A DNA stretch of 62,373 nt from Acidobacteriaceae bacterium (GCA_027306695.1 DAHUZH010000006.1:1-62373); one strand, 5' to 3'; numbered from the stretch's first letter, positions 36,689 to 44,665 are shown. Numbers and translations are program-made. Notes: generated by a model from the letters alone, not told the origin.

Positions 36689-38479
36689 ATGAAAAAGTCT
36701 CGCAGGCAGTTTTTGACGCAAAGCTCACTCGGCGCCCTAGCCGTGGCCACCGGATGTCACAAAGAAAATTCGGAACCTGCGAGCGCGCCTCCCGGAATGC
36801 CGTCGGCATTCGCCACCTCGCCAGCAGTGGGGCCGGAGGTCTCTCCTGCCACCTTTGCCGAAGCGGAGAAGCTGGTGCGTTTCCCGCTGACGGAGGCCGA
36901 GTGCAAGGAGGCGGCGGGCAGTTGGCGAGAGGCCATGGCTTCGCTGTACGAGCGCCGCACCGGGCCGAAGAAGGTCCCGCTGGGGCCAACGCTGGCTCCT
37001 GCCTCGCGCTGGGACCCGGTTCTGCCGGGGGTGAATATCGATACAGGCAAGAATTTGTTCGTCCGCAGTCATGGGGACCCAGGGCCGTTGCCATCCACGG
37101 ACGAAGCGATCGCCTTTGCGCCGGTGACGCAGCTTTCGCGCTGGATCGAGACTCGCAAGCTCACTTCGCAGAGACTGACGCAGATTTATCTCGACCGCCT
37201 GCAACGCTTCAATCCGCAATTGCGGTGCGTGATTACGCTGACGCCCGACCTGGCGCTGGCGCAGGCCAAACAGGCGGACGCCGAGATCGCGGCGGGAAAG
37301 TATCGCGGGCCGCTGCATGGGATTCCCTGGGGCGCGAAGGACCTGCTCGATACGGCTGGCATTCCGACGACCTGTGGCGCGGAACCGTACAGAAATCGCG
37401 TGCCCGCAGCCAACGCGGTCGTGGTGCAGCGTTTGCAGGACGCGGGTGCGGTGCTGGTCGCCAAGCTGAGCATGGGAGCGCTGGCGCTGAACGATGTCTG
37501 GTTTGGCGGCCAGACCATGAATCCCTGGCTGCTGGAGGAAGGCTCTTCGGGATCGAGCGCCGGGCCAGGCGCGGCGACTGCGGCGGGACTGGTCGGCTTC
37601 GCCATCGGCAGTGAGACGGGCGGCAGCATTGTCAGCCCCAGCATGCGCTGCGGGGTCGCCGGATTGCGACCGACTTACGGCCGCGTCGCGCGGACCGGCG
37701 CGATGACGCTTTGCTGGTCGCTCGATAAACTCGGACCGATGGCGCGCGGCGTCGAAGACACGATGCTGGTTTTGAATACTATTTCCGGCCCGAACGCGGG
37801 AGATGTGGACAGCCTGCCTAGCACGCTCCACTACGACGCCAACGCGACCGTCTCCGGGCTGCGGATCGGCTATTTTCCGCAATGGATGCAGGAAGCGACC
37901 GATGTGGATCGCGGCGCGCTGGCAACTGCGGAAAAACTTGGAATGACGCCGGTCAAAGTGGCGATTCCCGACTGGCCGTATGACGACCTGAACCTGATTC
38001 TGTTCGCCGAGGCTGCGGCGGCATTTGAAGACCTGACGCTCAGCGGCGGGCTGGACCAGTTGAAGATGCAGGTCCCGGATGCGTGGCCGAACATTTTTCG
38101 CCAGGCACGTTTTCTTTCCGCCGTGGACTATGTGCAGACCGACCGGCTGCGCCGCAAAGTCGCCATGGAAATGGCGCGGGTCTTTTCTCAGGTCGATCTG
38201 CTGCTGGTCCCTTCACTGCGCGACGAAATGTTGACCATCACGAATTTCACCGGGCAGCCGTCGCTGACATTTCGCGCAGGCTTCGTCGAAGTCTCCGAGG
38301 CACGCAGCGATTGGGCGCCCGACCCACAAAGGCCGCTGCCCAAATTCAATCCGCCGCGCCGCGTACCGTATGGCGTGACCCTGATCGGCCAACTCTTCGA
38401 CGAAGGGACGGTGGGGCGCGCCGGTCTTGCCCTGGAACGCGCATTCGGCGTGGCGGCGCAGCGGCCGCCGGGCTTTTAG
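36689..38479 (+). CDS. Tat-exported amidase-signature enzyme (putative lipoprotein)
   Basis: 596 aa. The N-terminus has a twin-arginine motif (SRRQFLTQ) followed by LAVATGC, a plausible lipobox, so the protein is probably exported folded and anchored. The amidase-signature triad is present: K217 in WGAKDLLDTAG, a cis-Ser near residue 289 in SGSSAGPG, and S313 in GSETGGSI. LRPTYGRVARTGAM is also diagnostic. The family hydrolyses amides, nitriles or peptides; substrate unknown. Residues 45-150 form an N-terminal extension without a recognised domain. Ribosome site AGAGGG upstream. Confidence 0.9.
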   Translation: MKKSRRQFLTQSSLGALAVATGCHKENSEPASAPPGMPSAFATSPAVGPEVSPATFAEAEKLVRFPLTEAECKEAAGSWREAMASLYERRTGPKKVPLGPTLAPASRWDPVLPGVNIDTGKNLFVRSHGDPGPLPSTDEAIAFAPVTQLSRWIETRKLTSQRLTQIYLDRLQRFNPQLRCVITLTPDLALAQAKQADAEIAAGKYRGPLHGIPWGAKDLLDTAGIPTTCGAEPYRNRVPAANAVVVQRLQDAGAVLVAKLSMGALALNDVWFGGQTMNPWLLEEGSSGSSAGPGAATAAGLVGFAIGSETGGSIVSPSMRCGVAGLRPTYGRVARTGAMTLCWSLDKLGPMARGVEDTMLVLNTISGPNAGDVDSLPSTLHYDANATVSGLRIGYFPQWMQEATDVDRGALATAEKLGMTPVKVAIPDWPYDDLNLILFAEAAAAFEDLTLSGGLDQLKMQVPDAWPNIFRQARFLSAVDYVQTDRLRRKVAMEMARVFSQVDLLLVPSLRDEMLTITNFTGQPSLTFRAGFVEVSEARSDWAPDPQRPLPKFNPPRRVPYGVTLIGQLFDEGTVGRAGLALERAFGVAAQRPPGF

Positions 38480-38499
38480 GCCCAACGATAAAGGCCCGC

Positions 38500-39519
38500 T
38501 CAGGGAAGAAGTGCCCGCACGATGGTCAAGTGGCTTTTGTTCCATTCGAGGAAGGTGAAGCCTTGCTTCTTATCGAAGCAGGTCAGGTTCATCGGCCCAC
38601 CTTCCGGCGGCAGATAAGACGCGTATGGGTCGCCGGTCCACGCGTTCATTACGAGATAGGTGGAATGCAAGGGATGCCCCATGGCTGGCGTATCGAAAAA
38701 TTGGACCTCGGCAAGATCGTCGGAGACGCGCAGAGATGCGACCATGTCCGTTGCGGACGGCTTTACGATTTCGAACCGCCGGACAATGTCTCCGTTCGTG
38801 TCCATCACAGAGATTGCGTCGCCGGCCGTCCAGTAAAAATTTTCGCCGCTTGCCGTGACCGCATCTTGTGAGATCCCGTCGATCAAGTTCATCGTTTCTC
38901 CCGCCAGCGTGGTGACCAGCTTTCCATTGGGGTTGAAGATTGCACGATATGTGGGCCCGCCCTTGTCGCCCCCCTTGCCCGTCGGAGGGTAATACCCCAG
39001 CAACAGCAGATATCCCCCGTTTGTGACCGCGAAGCTGTTAATGTGGATGTTCGTTGGAACGGAAAGATCCTGCGTATTCTGGAGCTTTCCGCTGCTATCG
39101 AAGCGGAACCATGTCAGGCTGTGGCCCGGACGCATGACCAGCAGATGGACGTCTCCGTTGGAGGAAGCGTAGTAGGAAGTATTGTGGGGCGGATCGATAG
39201 CGTCTTTTGGCGGATTATAGACGACTTGGTTCTCGCCGTCCGCCGATATGGACAAGTAGACCGTGGTGCTTTGTGGTGGAGTGGCCGTCTCAAAGAACAT
39301 CCGGCCGGAGGCGTCGCATTGCGGGACGCCATAATAGCCAAAGGGCGGCACCGACAAAGGAATGCGGGAAAAGACCTGCAAAACCCGCGCCGGTGGAAGC
39401 GTTTCCGCGGGTGTGTCGCGGGGGGAGCGCGACCCCGTTGCCTCCTGGATCGCGCTTCCTGCAGGAACAGCACAGGCGAAAACCAGCAATAAAGTGGTGA
39501 CTTTGCCTTTGGTAGACAT
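38500..39519 (-). CDS. Exported hypothetical protein, beta-propeller-like
   Basis: 339 aa from the ATG at 39519 (MSTKGKVTTLLLVFACAVPAG, a signal peptide). The body has repeated short beta-type segments with Gly, Tyr and Asn turns, for example SADGENQVVYNPPKDA, SSNGDVHLLVMRP, NPNGKLVTTLAGE and DTNGDIVRRFEIV, each about 45-50 residues apart. That spacing suits a beta-propeller. No catalytic motif is visible. It lies 23 bases after the Cys-rich secreted protein gene on the same strand, so the two probably form an operon. Confidence 0.65.
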   Translation of the reverse strand: MSTKGKVTTLLLVFACAVPAGSAIQEATGSRSPRDTPAETLPPARVLQVFSRIPLSVPPFGYYGVPQCDASGRMFFETATPPQSTTVYLSISADGENQVVYNPPKDAIDPPHNTSYYASSNGDVHLLVMRPGHSLTWFRFDSSGKLQNTQDLSVPTNIHINSFAVTNGGYLLLLGYYPPTGKGGDKGGPTYRAIFNPNGKLVTTLAGETMNLIDGISQDAVTASGENFYWTAGDAISVMDTNGDIVRRFEIVKPSATDMVASLRVSDDLAEVQFFDTPAMGHPLHSTYLVMNAWTGDPYASYLPPEGGPMNLTCFDKKQGFTFLEWNKSHLTIVRALLP

Positions 39520-39542
39520 GCAGGCCCGCCTCTGAAATGCCC

Positions 39543-39965
39543 CTACTCGCCTTGAGAAGCTTGAAATTGCGCCGCCAATTTTTCGTTCACCCATCGCGAA
39601 AACTCTCTGCGGTCGTTTTCGCACTGCTGCCCCCGAGCCGACTCGATTTGCTCAAACGAAGGAAGTCCAACCGCGCGAAAATCTGGTTTTGGAGTACGTG
39701 GTACTGTTGACCCGGCGGTGCATGATTCGTATTGTCCGACATAACAATCGGGAGAACCACATTCTCCCCAAATAATCGGACTGCATCCATATTGCCCAGT
39801 CCCGGCCCCACACTCGCCAATATACGCCATGACTCCGGAACAGGGGCATGTATAGAACCTGGCCCCCCAGACGCCGTAGCCGCAACCTTGTGCTGGAGAA
39901 ACGCAGGTAAAGACCAAGAGCAACGTCAAAATACTTGCGGAATAAAAACCTCGTGCAAATACCAT
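39543..39965 (-). CDS. Small exported cysteine-rich protein
   Basis: 140 aa from the ATG at 39965, with AAAGG 9 bases upstream. Signal peptide ILTLLLVFTCVSPAQG. The mature part holds nine cysteines, eight of them within about 55 residues (CGYGVW, YTCPCSG, GECGAG, YGCSP, GECGS, DCYVG, SCTAG), a density typical of disulphide-stabilised secreted domains. The C-terminal third is a charged helix (REFSRWVNEKLAAQFQ). No family recognised. Upstream partner of the propeller-like protein gene. Confidence 0.65.
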   Translation of the reverse strand: MVFARGFYSASILTLLLVFTCVSPAQGCGYGVWGARFYTCPCSGVMAYIGECGAGTGQYGCSPIIWGECGSPDCYVGQYESCTAGSTVPRTPKPDFRAVGLPSFEQIESARGQQCENDRREFSRWVNEKLAAQFQASQGE

Positions 39966-40129
39966 GAGCGGCATCCTTTCAGGGCGTTGTGGAGTTTCCC
40001 AGCGCATATAGCAAGGGTCACTTACTCTCGATTACTGGCCAACTGCCCGATTCCGCAGAAAGGCTACCCCCCCCCCGGAGGAATTTGTCAAGTTGTAAAT
40101 TTTGTGTTGCTAAAATTTTGTCAACAACC

Positions 40130-40394
40130 CTGGCTGCAATGCCGTGGCTGCGGACTTTCCGGCCTTTTTATCCGAGCGTGATCTTTACCGCAGGCGGGAT
40201 ATACGCGGGAGACGGCCATTCAGGTTGCACAAAGCGGATCGGCGGATGCGGTGGCGTTTGGAAGGCTGTTCATCGCCAACCCGGACCTGCCACGCCGACT
40301 GATGGAAGATAAGCCGCTGAACCCATACGACCGCAGCACGTTCTATGGTGGCGCAGAGAAGGGTTATATCGATTACCCGGAGTTGGAAGACTAG
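40130..40394 (+). pseudogene. Remnant of an Old Yellow Enzyme (NemA-type alkene reductase), C-terminal end
   Basis: Reading in two frames gives the C-terminus of an OYE-family flavin oxidoreductase: LRTFRPFYPSVIFTAGG, then after a +1 shift near base 40199, YTRETAIQVAQSGSADAVAF, GRLFIANPDLP, PLNPYDRSTFYGG and YIDYPELED. These are the FMN phosphate-binding and C-terminal motifs of that family. Everything upstream of the last 80-odd residues is missing. The stop TAG is also the first three bases of the MITE-like element. Confidence 0.85.
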
Positions 40395-40499
40395 CGGCAG
40401 TTCTCCTATTGGTGGATAGCTAATGTTAGCTATGTCGTCCTGAGGTCGGTCAGGATGACAACTCCTTTTGTACGTTGCTATGTAATAGGAGAACCGCTA
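40392..40499. mobile_element. MITE-like palindromic element (TAGCGG...CCGCTA ends)
   Basis: Left end TAGCGGCAGTTCTCCTAT and right end ATAGGAGAACCGCTA are inverted copies apart from a small insertion. Inner arms TAGCTATGTCGTCCTGA and CAGGATGACA belong to the GTCATCCTGAGG family. The right flank (CTTTTGTACGTTGCTATGTA) matches that of the element at 20959-21115. It starts on the stop codon of the Old Yellow Enzyme remnant. Confidence 0.75.
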
Positions 40500-40528
40500 T
40501 AAAGCGGACAAAATGACGCGGCACGACG

Positions 40529-40560
40529 AACCCCATTCTTTATGCACCAAGAATGGGGTT
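40529..40560. terminator. Hairpin terminator after the 59-aa zinc-ribbon gene
   Basis: AACCCCATTCTT (40529-40540) pairs perfectly with AAGAATGGGGTT (40549-40560) around an 8-base loop. It lies 32 bases downstream of the minus-strand stop at 40593. No clear T-run follows on that strand. Confidence 0.6.
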
Positions 40561-40592
40561 ATGGTTTCTGTAGAAATGTTGTGTGCGGAGGC

Positions 40593-40772
40593 TTACAGCT
40601 TCTCGTGAAAATCGCAGGCGGAGCAGGAGATGTACACACCGCCCGGCGCGCCGCGCTCGCGGTCCTTTACACGCTTCACAATCCGCGTGGGCTTCGAGCA
40701 CTTGGGGCAATCCGTGCTCTTGGTGGTGTCCATCTCTTTCTTGCGATCTCCGGTTTTGGCAATCTTGGCCAT
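40593..40772 (-). CDS. 59-aa zinc-ribbon protein
   Basis: Small gene read on the minus strand: MAKIAKTGDRKKEMDTTKST, then CPKC, a basic stretch KPTRIVKRVKDRER, then a second CSAC pair and the end DFHEKL. Two CxxC pairs 28 residues apart form a zinc ribbon, and the basic linker suggests nucleic-acid contact. AAGGAG lies about 18 bases upstream with a nearer GGAAA. A perfect 12-bp hairpin follows the stop, supporting a real transcript. Overlapping longer frames on both strands are shadows. Function unknown. Confidence 0.8.
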   Translation of the reverse strand: MAKIAKTGDRKKEMDTTKSTDCPKCSKPTRIVKRVKDRERGAPGGVYISCSACDFHEKL

Positions 40773-41015
40773 GACGTTTCCAATCTCCTTCAGCTTGGCG
40801 ATTCACGAGCTGGATTCCGTTTTCCCTACTCGCACGGCTTCTCCCAGCGCTGAGACCGGCTGCAAGCCAAATTGCAAATCGAGAAGTGGAATCGGCCCTG
40901 AAACGAGCCAGAGCAGTCGCGAATCGCCTACACCATAAGTTTACACGAAGGAACCGAGAGTTTCTGTGTCCGAGCCAATCGAGGGAAAAACGCTGGCTTC
41001 CATCCGCCGCAACTT

Positions 41016-42230
41016 TCAGTGCGTGACCCGCAGAGCGCGCCACGGAGAAACAGTTTGCCAGGTGGCCAACTGAGTGAGTGCCCACTTCTGGGATTTGTCA
41101 CGGTGACAATTGGTGCAGGGATTGGGTATTCCATATTGCTTAGTCAGGGCTGGAGAGATAAAACGAAAGGTGTGGCTGGCCACATTCTGGTCGCCTAGCG
41201 TTTGCTCAATTTTGGGCATGTGGCAGGCAATGCACTGGCTGCCAGGACTATTGGCTGCGTGATGGGTGTGCTCCGTTAGCGTCATGTGCGGGCCTGGCTC
41301 TGTGTCGGGCCCGTGACAGCGCAGGCATAATGGATTGCCCGTGACGATCAGGTTGGAGGGATATTTACTGCTATGGACGTTATGGCAGTCCGAGCAGCGC
41401 ACGCCACGCCGATACATCACACTGCTCACAAAATCATTGCCCTGCATTCGGTTTTTATGCGCCGTTCCATCCGCAAAATAATAAAAGTCGGTTTCGCCCA
41501 AGTGAACTGTTTCCATCTGCAACACATCGGCAAGCCGCTGTCCAGGCATGTAGCCGACTGCCCAGTCGTAATACTGTCCGGCAATCGGGTTCGCCTTGGG
41601 TCTTCCCTGGCTATGGCACTGGATGCATGTATCGTTGCCGCGAACAAAATCCAGCGTGTCTGGATTCACAATGTTCTGCTTCGTTGGATGCTGGACGTGT
41701 TCGCTTCCCGGACCGTGGCATCGTTCGCAGCCCACGTTCCATTCTGTGACGGTGTGACTTTCGATATTGTAGTTGACCGAATGGCAGCCATCGCAAAGCG
41801 GCCCGGTAGGTCGTGCAAAATTACTGGAAGGATAGTCTGCAACCCACCAGTCGGCGCCTTTTTCCACATGGAACGGAAGCCAGCGCTTGTGCAGGATGTC
41901 CCATTGCGCAGGCAAAACGTAATAGTCATCGCCCCGTTTGGTAAAGTAGCGCTGCTTCCAGCGGCTACCGTAGACAAAAGCAACATCTTTTAGATTGAAG
42001 GTGCGCACGGGATTCGACTGAGTAAAATCTCCGAGCACCGCATCTGGATGTTGTCGCGGGTCCTGCACCACGTTCGCCATGCGTGTCTTTTTCCATTGTG
42101 CATAAAGTTCCGCATGACAGGCGGCGCAGCGCGTAGATCCGACATAATGCTTGCTCGAACGTGCTTGGCTTTGTGCAGCCACCATACCCCCCAGGAACCA
42201 TGTGCCGATCAGAAGGGCGTAGCGCAACAT
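41016..42230 (-). CDS. Octahaem cytochrome c (cytochrome c554-like)
   Basis: 404 aa with a signal peptide (ALLIGTWFLGGMVAAQ). Eight CxxCH haem-attachment motifs: CAACH, CDGCH, CERCH, CIQCH, CSDCH, CLRCH, CIACH and CTNCH. Additional conserved histidines (e.g. TEHTHHAAN) can serve as distal ligands. The arrangement resembles the cytochrome c554 / multihaem family that shuttles electrons or reduces nitrogen compounds in the periplasm. The C-terminus is short after the last haem. No quinol dehydrogenase or nitrite reductase gene is adjacent, so the electron partner is unknown. Confidence 0.9.
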   Translation of the reverse strand: MLRYALLIGTWFLGGMVAAQSQARSSKHYVGSTRCAACHAELYAQWKKTRMANVVQDPRQHPDAVLGDFTQSNPVRTFNLKDVAFVYGSRWKQRYFTKRGDDYYVLPAQWDILHKRWLPFHVEKGADWWVADYPSSNFARPTGPLCDGCHSVNYNIESHTVTEWNVGCERCHGPGSEHVQHPTKQNIVNPDTLDFVRGNDTCIQCHSQGRPKANPIAGQYYDWAVGYMPGQRLADVLQMETVHLGETDFYYFADGTAHKNRMQGNDFVSSVMYRRGVRCSDCHNVHSSKYPSNLIVTGNPLCLRCHGPDTEPGPHMTLTEHTHHAANSPGSQCIACHMPKIEQTLGDQNVASHTFRFISPALTKQYGIPNPCTNCHRDKSQKWALTQLATWQTVSPWRALRVTH

Positions 42231-42283
42231 AAGGTGAGTATGCCGACTTCCCGATCTCAGCGCAAGAATACGTTTTATCGTTT

Positions 42284-43330
42284 TCAGGATTGCTGCGATG
42301 AAAATGGGTCACGATTTTCGATCATCTGTTTCGGGGCGGCAGGCTCAACCCGCATGGGCGGCGGCGCCGAGGGCGCAATCTGAACGAGTGTCGGCTGCGC
42401 TGCATCTGCCACTGTCTTCGGCGGAGCGGGATGCATCGCGTGGCCGACGTCCATGGGAATGCCAGCGGGCCTCAGTTCCGGCTGATTATATTTCCAGGCC
42501 AGATCGCGCGTGATGCGCACCAGCACAATCAGTCCAATCCACAACACGATCAGCGTGACCAGACTGGCCTCCGGGCCGTACTCGCTGCCGGTCAGCCAGT
42601 TCGGGCCGTCGGCGTAGGTCTGGATGACGCTCGAAGCCTGGCGGCTGCCCGCGAGCGGCTGCCCAAAGAGAATGCCGATGCTGGCCAGCCATGCGAAGTG
42701 AAGCCCCCAGCACAACCAGAGCGCGCGTGTGCGCAGATATGCGACCGACAACAGGACCGCCGCGATGCCGCTAATCCACATTGCTGCCGGGGTTGCTCCG
42801 GGCGTCTCCATGCGCAGGAGGCCAAAGAAAATTCCCGATAAAATCGTTGCGCTGAATGGGCCGGTGGCCTGGACCAGCTTCTGGAATGGATAGCCGCGAA
42901 AGGCAATCTCTTCCGCCAGTGCAGCCGCCGCCAGCACCAGCGTTTGTAAAATGAGCAACCCCCACGCATGCGGGGAGGACCATAGCTGTACATAGAAATG
43001 ACCGGCCAACGCGATGACCAGAACGATCGCCGCTGCCATACCCCAGCCCAGCGCAGCGCCAAGCGCAAATTCGCGCGTCCAGCCCGGCCTGAGATCCAGA
43101 CCCATCGCGCGCACTGGCTCACGCGTGTCGTCCCAGGCCAGTTCCATGTAGCCGTAGCCAACAATGAGCAGAAAAACGGTGAAGATGTTGCGAATCAGCG
43201 GCAGCGCTTCGCCGCGGCTGAAACCATGGGCCGCTTTGTCCGACAGAAACCAGGTGACGATCAGCCACGCGACCGCAATGACAAACCGAAGGAAGGCACG
43301 CCGACGACCGGGACCCCGAAGCAAGCTCAT
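42284..43330 (-). CDS. CPBP-family intramembrane protease-like protein
   Basis: 348 aa with about eight hydrophobic segments. The CPBP (Abi/CAAX-protease) glutamate motif is present: AAALAEEIAFRGYPFQ (EExxxR). The second motif, normally Fxx-xH, reads FFGLLRMETPG with no histidine in the usual place; a later WGLHFAWLAS supplies the third-motif histidine. Activity is therefore uncertain. The last 45 residues are a Pro/Ala-rich cytoplasmic tail. It starts 6 bases after the accA stop and is co-transcribed with it. Confidence 0.85.
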   Translation of the reverse strand: MSLLRGPGRRRAFLRFVIAVAWLIVTWFLSDKAAHGFSRGEALPLIRNIFTVFLLIVGYGYMELAWDDTREPVRAMGLDLRPGWTREFALGAALGWGMAAAIVLVIALAGHFYVQLWSSPHAWGLLILQTLVLAAAALAEEIAFRGYPFQKLVQATGPFSATILSGIFFGLLRMETPGATPAAMWISGIAAVLLSVAYLRTRALWLCWGLHFAWLASIGILFGQPLAGSRQASSVIQTYADGPNWLTGSEYGPEASLVTLIVLWIGLIVLVRITRDLAWKYNQPELRPAGIPMDVGHAMHPAPPKTVADAAQPTLVQIAPSAPPPMRVEPAAPKQMIENRDPFSSQQS

Positions 43331-43336
43331 GCGCGC

Positions 43337-44212
43337 TTATCCTTCGCTATCAGATGGGGCGCTGTAAAACTGGGCCATCTTGCGGAATTTGGAGAGCCGA
43401 TTGCGCACAAGGTCATCGATAGAAAATGCTTTCAGTTCGCACAGATGATGCTGCAGTGCTTCATCCAGCAGCACAGCCGCCTGCTCGGCGTCATTCTGCG
43501 CGCCTCCAGATGGTTCCGGCACAACGGCATCGACGCAGCCCAGTTGCAGGATGCTGGCGGAATGCGTGCGCAGCGCTTCTGCGGCAAGCTCGCGCTTGCT
43601 GGCGTCGCGCCACATGATGGAGGCGCAGGCCTCGGGCGAGATCACCGAGTACACCGCGTTTTCCAGCATCAGCACACGGTCGGCCACGGCCAGCGCCAGC
43701 GCGCCGCCAGAGCCACCTTCGCCGGTAATAGTCGCGATTACTGGCACGCGCAGCCGCGCCATCTCGCGCAGGTTGCGGGCAATCGCTTCAGCCTGCCCGC
43801 GTTCTTCCGCGCCCAGGCCGGGGTTTGCGCCAGTCAGGTCGATGAAGGTGAAAATCGGACGGCCAAACTTTTCGGCAAACTTCATCGCCCGCAGCGCCTT
43901 ACGATACCCCTCCGGGTTCGGCATGCCGAAGTTGCGATGGACCTTTTCTTTCGTGCTGCGGCCTTTCAAGTTGGCGACCACCAGCACCTGCTCGTCGTGA
44001 AAGCGCGCCATGCCGCAGGCCATCGCGGGATCGTCGCCAAAGGCGCGATCGCCGTGGATTTCGCTGAACTCGGTAAAGAGCGACTGGATAAAGTCCATCG
44101 GATAAGGACGCTTCGGATGCCGCGCCAACTCCGTCTTCTGCCATGCCAGATTGGTAATTTCGGCTGGCGCTTCTGTCGGCTTGCCTGCTGGATTTTCCGC
44201 CATCATGGTCAA
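43337..44212 (-). CDS. accA: Acetyl-CoA carboxylase carboxyltransferase subunit alpha
   Basis: Half of the biotin-dependent carboxyltransferase making malonyl-CoA for fatty-acid synthesis. Conserved: AWQKTELARHPKRPY, GRSTKEKVHRNFGMPNPEGY, GLGAEERGQAEAIARNLREM, GEGGSGGALALAVADRV and SVISPEACASI. It is 291 aa because the N-terminal helical region of about 60 residues seen in E. coli AccA is absent; an in-frame stop upstream shows this is not a miscalled start. ATGs at 44206 and 44203 are alternatives to the TTG at 44212. accD is not in the window. Confidence 0.95.
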   Translation of the reverse strand: MTMMAENPAGKPTEAPAEITNLAWQKTELARHPKRPYPMDFIQSLFTEFSEIHGDRAFGDDPAMACGMARFHDEQVLVVANLKGRSTKEKVHRNFGMPNPEGYRKALRAMKFAEKFGRPIFTFIDLTGANPGLGAEERGQAEAIARNLREMARLRVPVIATITGEGGSGGALALAVADRVLMLENAVYSVISPEACASIMWRDASKRELAAEALRTHSASILQLGCVDAVVPEPSGGAQNDAEQAAVLLDEALQHHLCELKAFSIDDLVRNRLSKFRKMAQFYSAPSDSEG

Positions 44213-44362
44213 ACTTCGATTCTAGTGGGCGCGGCGTTCCCGCACAACCTGACGCTTGAAAATCATGGGCGATACTGGTGCCCAAAAAAACTTTGAGAAA
44301 TCCGAGTCAAGATGTAGACACAGCAAGAATCCTATCCGACGCTGAGGTGAAAAGGGCACACA

Positions 44363-44665
44363 ATGTCTTCCAATAACAACTGGTCTTATCGCGTGCATAT
44401 CCGTGCTCATCCTGGCGAGGTTCTCCGAGAAAGCATCGGAGAAATGCCGGTCACAAAATTTGCGGAACATTTGGGCGTTTCCCGTGTCACGCTCTCGCGC
44501 CTCCTGAATGGCAATGCAGGCATTTCCGCACCCATGGCGCTTAAGCTGTCCGAAGCTCTCGGCACGTCGCCCGAACTTTGGCTGAACATGCAGACGCAGT
44601 TCGATTTGTGGAAGGCATCCAAAGAGAAGAGAAAGAAAGTACAACCACTGCGCGTGGCGGCGTGA
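44363..44665 (+). CDS. HigA-family antitoxin / XRE-type regulator (orphan)
   Basis: 100 aa. IRAHPGEVLRESIGEMPVTK is the HigA/VapI N-terminus, followed by a helix-turn-helix (FAEHLGVSRVTLSRLLNGNA) and SEALGTSPELWLNMQTQFDL, diagnostic of the HigA antitoxin group. HigA normally pairs with the HigB mRNA interferase encoded just upstream. The 150 bases upstream hold no HigB-like frame, so this is an orphan. The tail is Lys-rich (KASKEKRKKVQ). Convergent with dnaE. Confidence 0.88.
   Translation: MSSNNNWSYRVHIRAHPGEVLRESIGEMPVTKFAEHLGVSRVTLSRLLNGNAGISAPMALKLSEALGTSPELWLNMQTQFDLWKASKEKRKKVQPLRVAA

Noticed and set aside
36592-37614. 340-codon plus-strand frame overlapping the amidase gene
   Set aside because: Out of frame with the Tat signal and amidase motifs, and begins inside the 130-bp MITE-like element.
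40069-40078. Run of ten C as a possible phase-variation tract
   Set aside because: Not inside or just upstream of an intact gene; it lies in decayed sequence before the Old Yellow Enzyme remnant.
44213-44362. Possible higB toxin upstream of the HigA gene
   Set aside because: No frame with HigB motifs; the stretch only shows the accA leader and a ribosome site.
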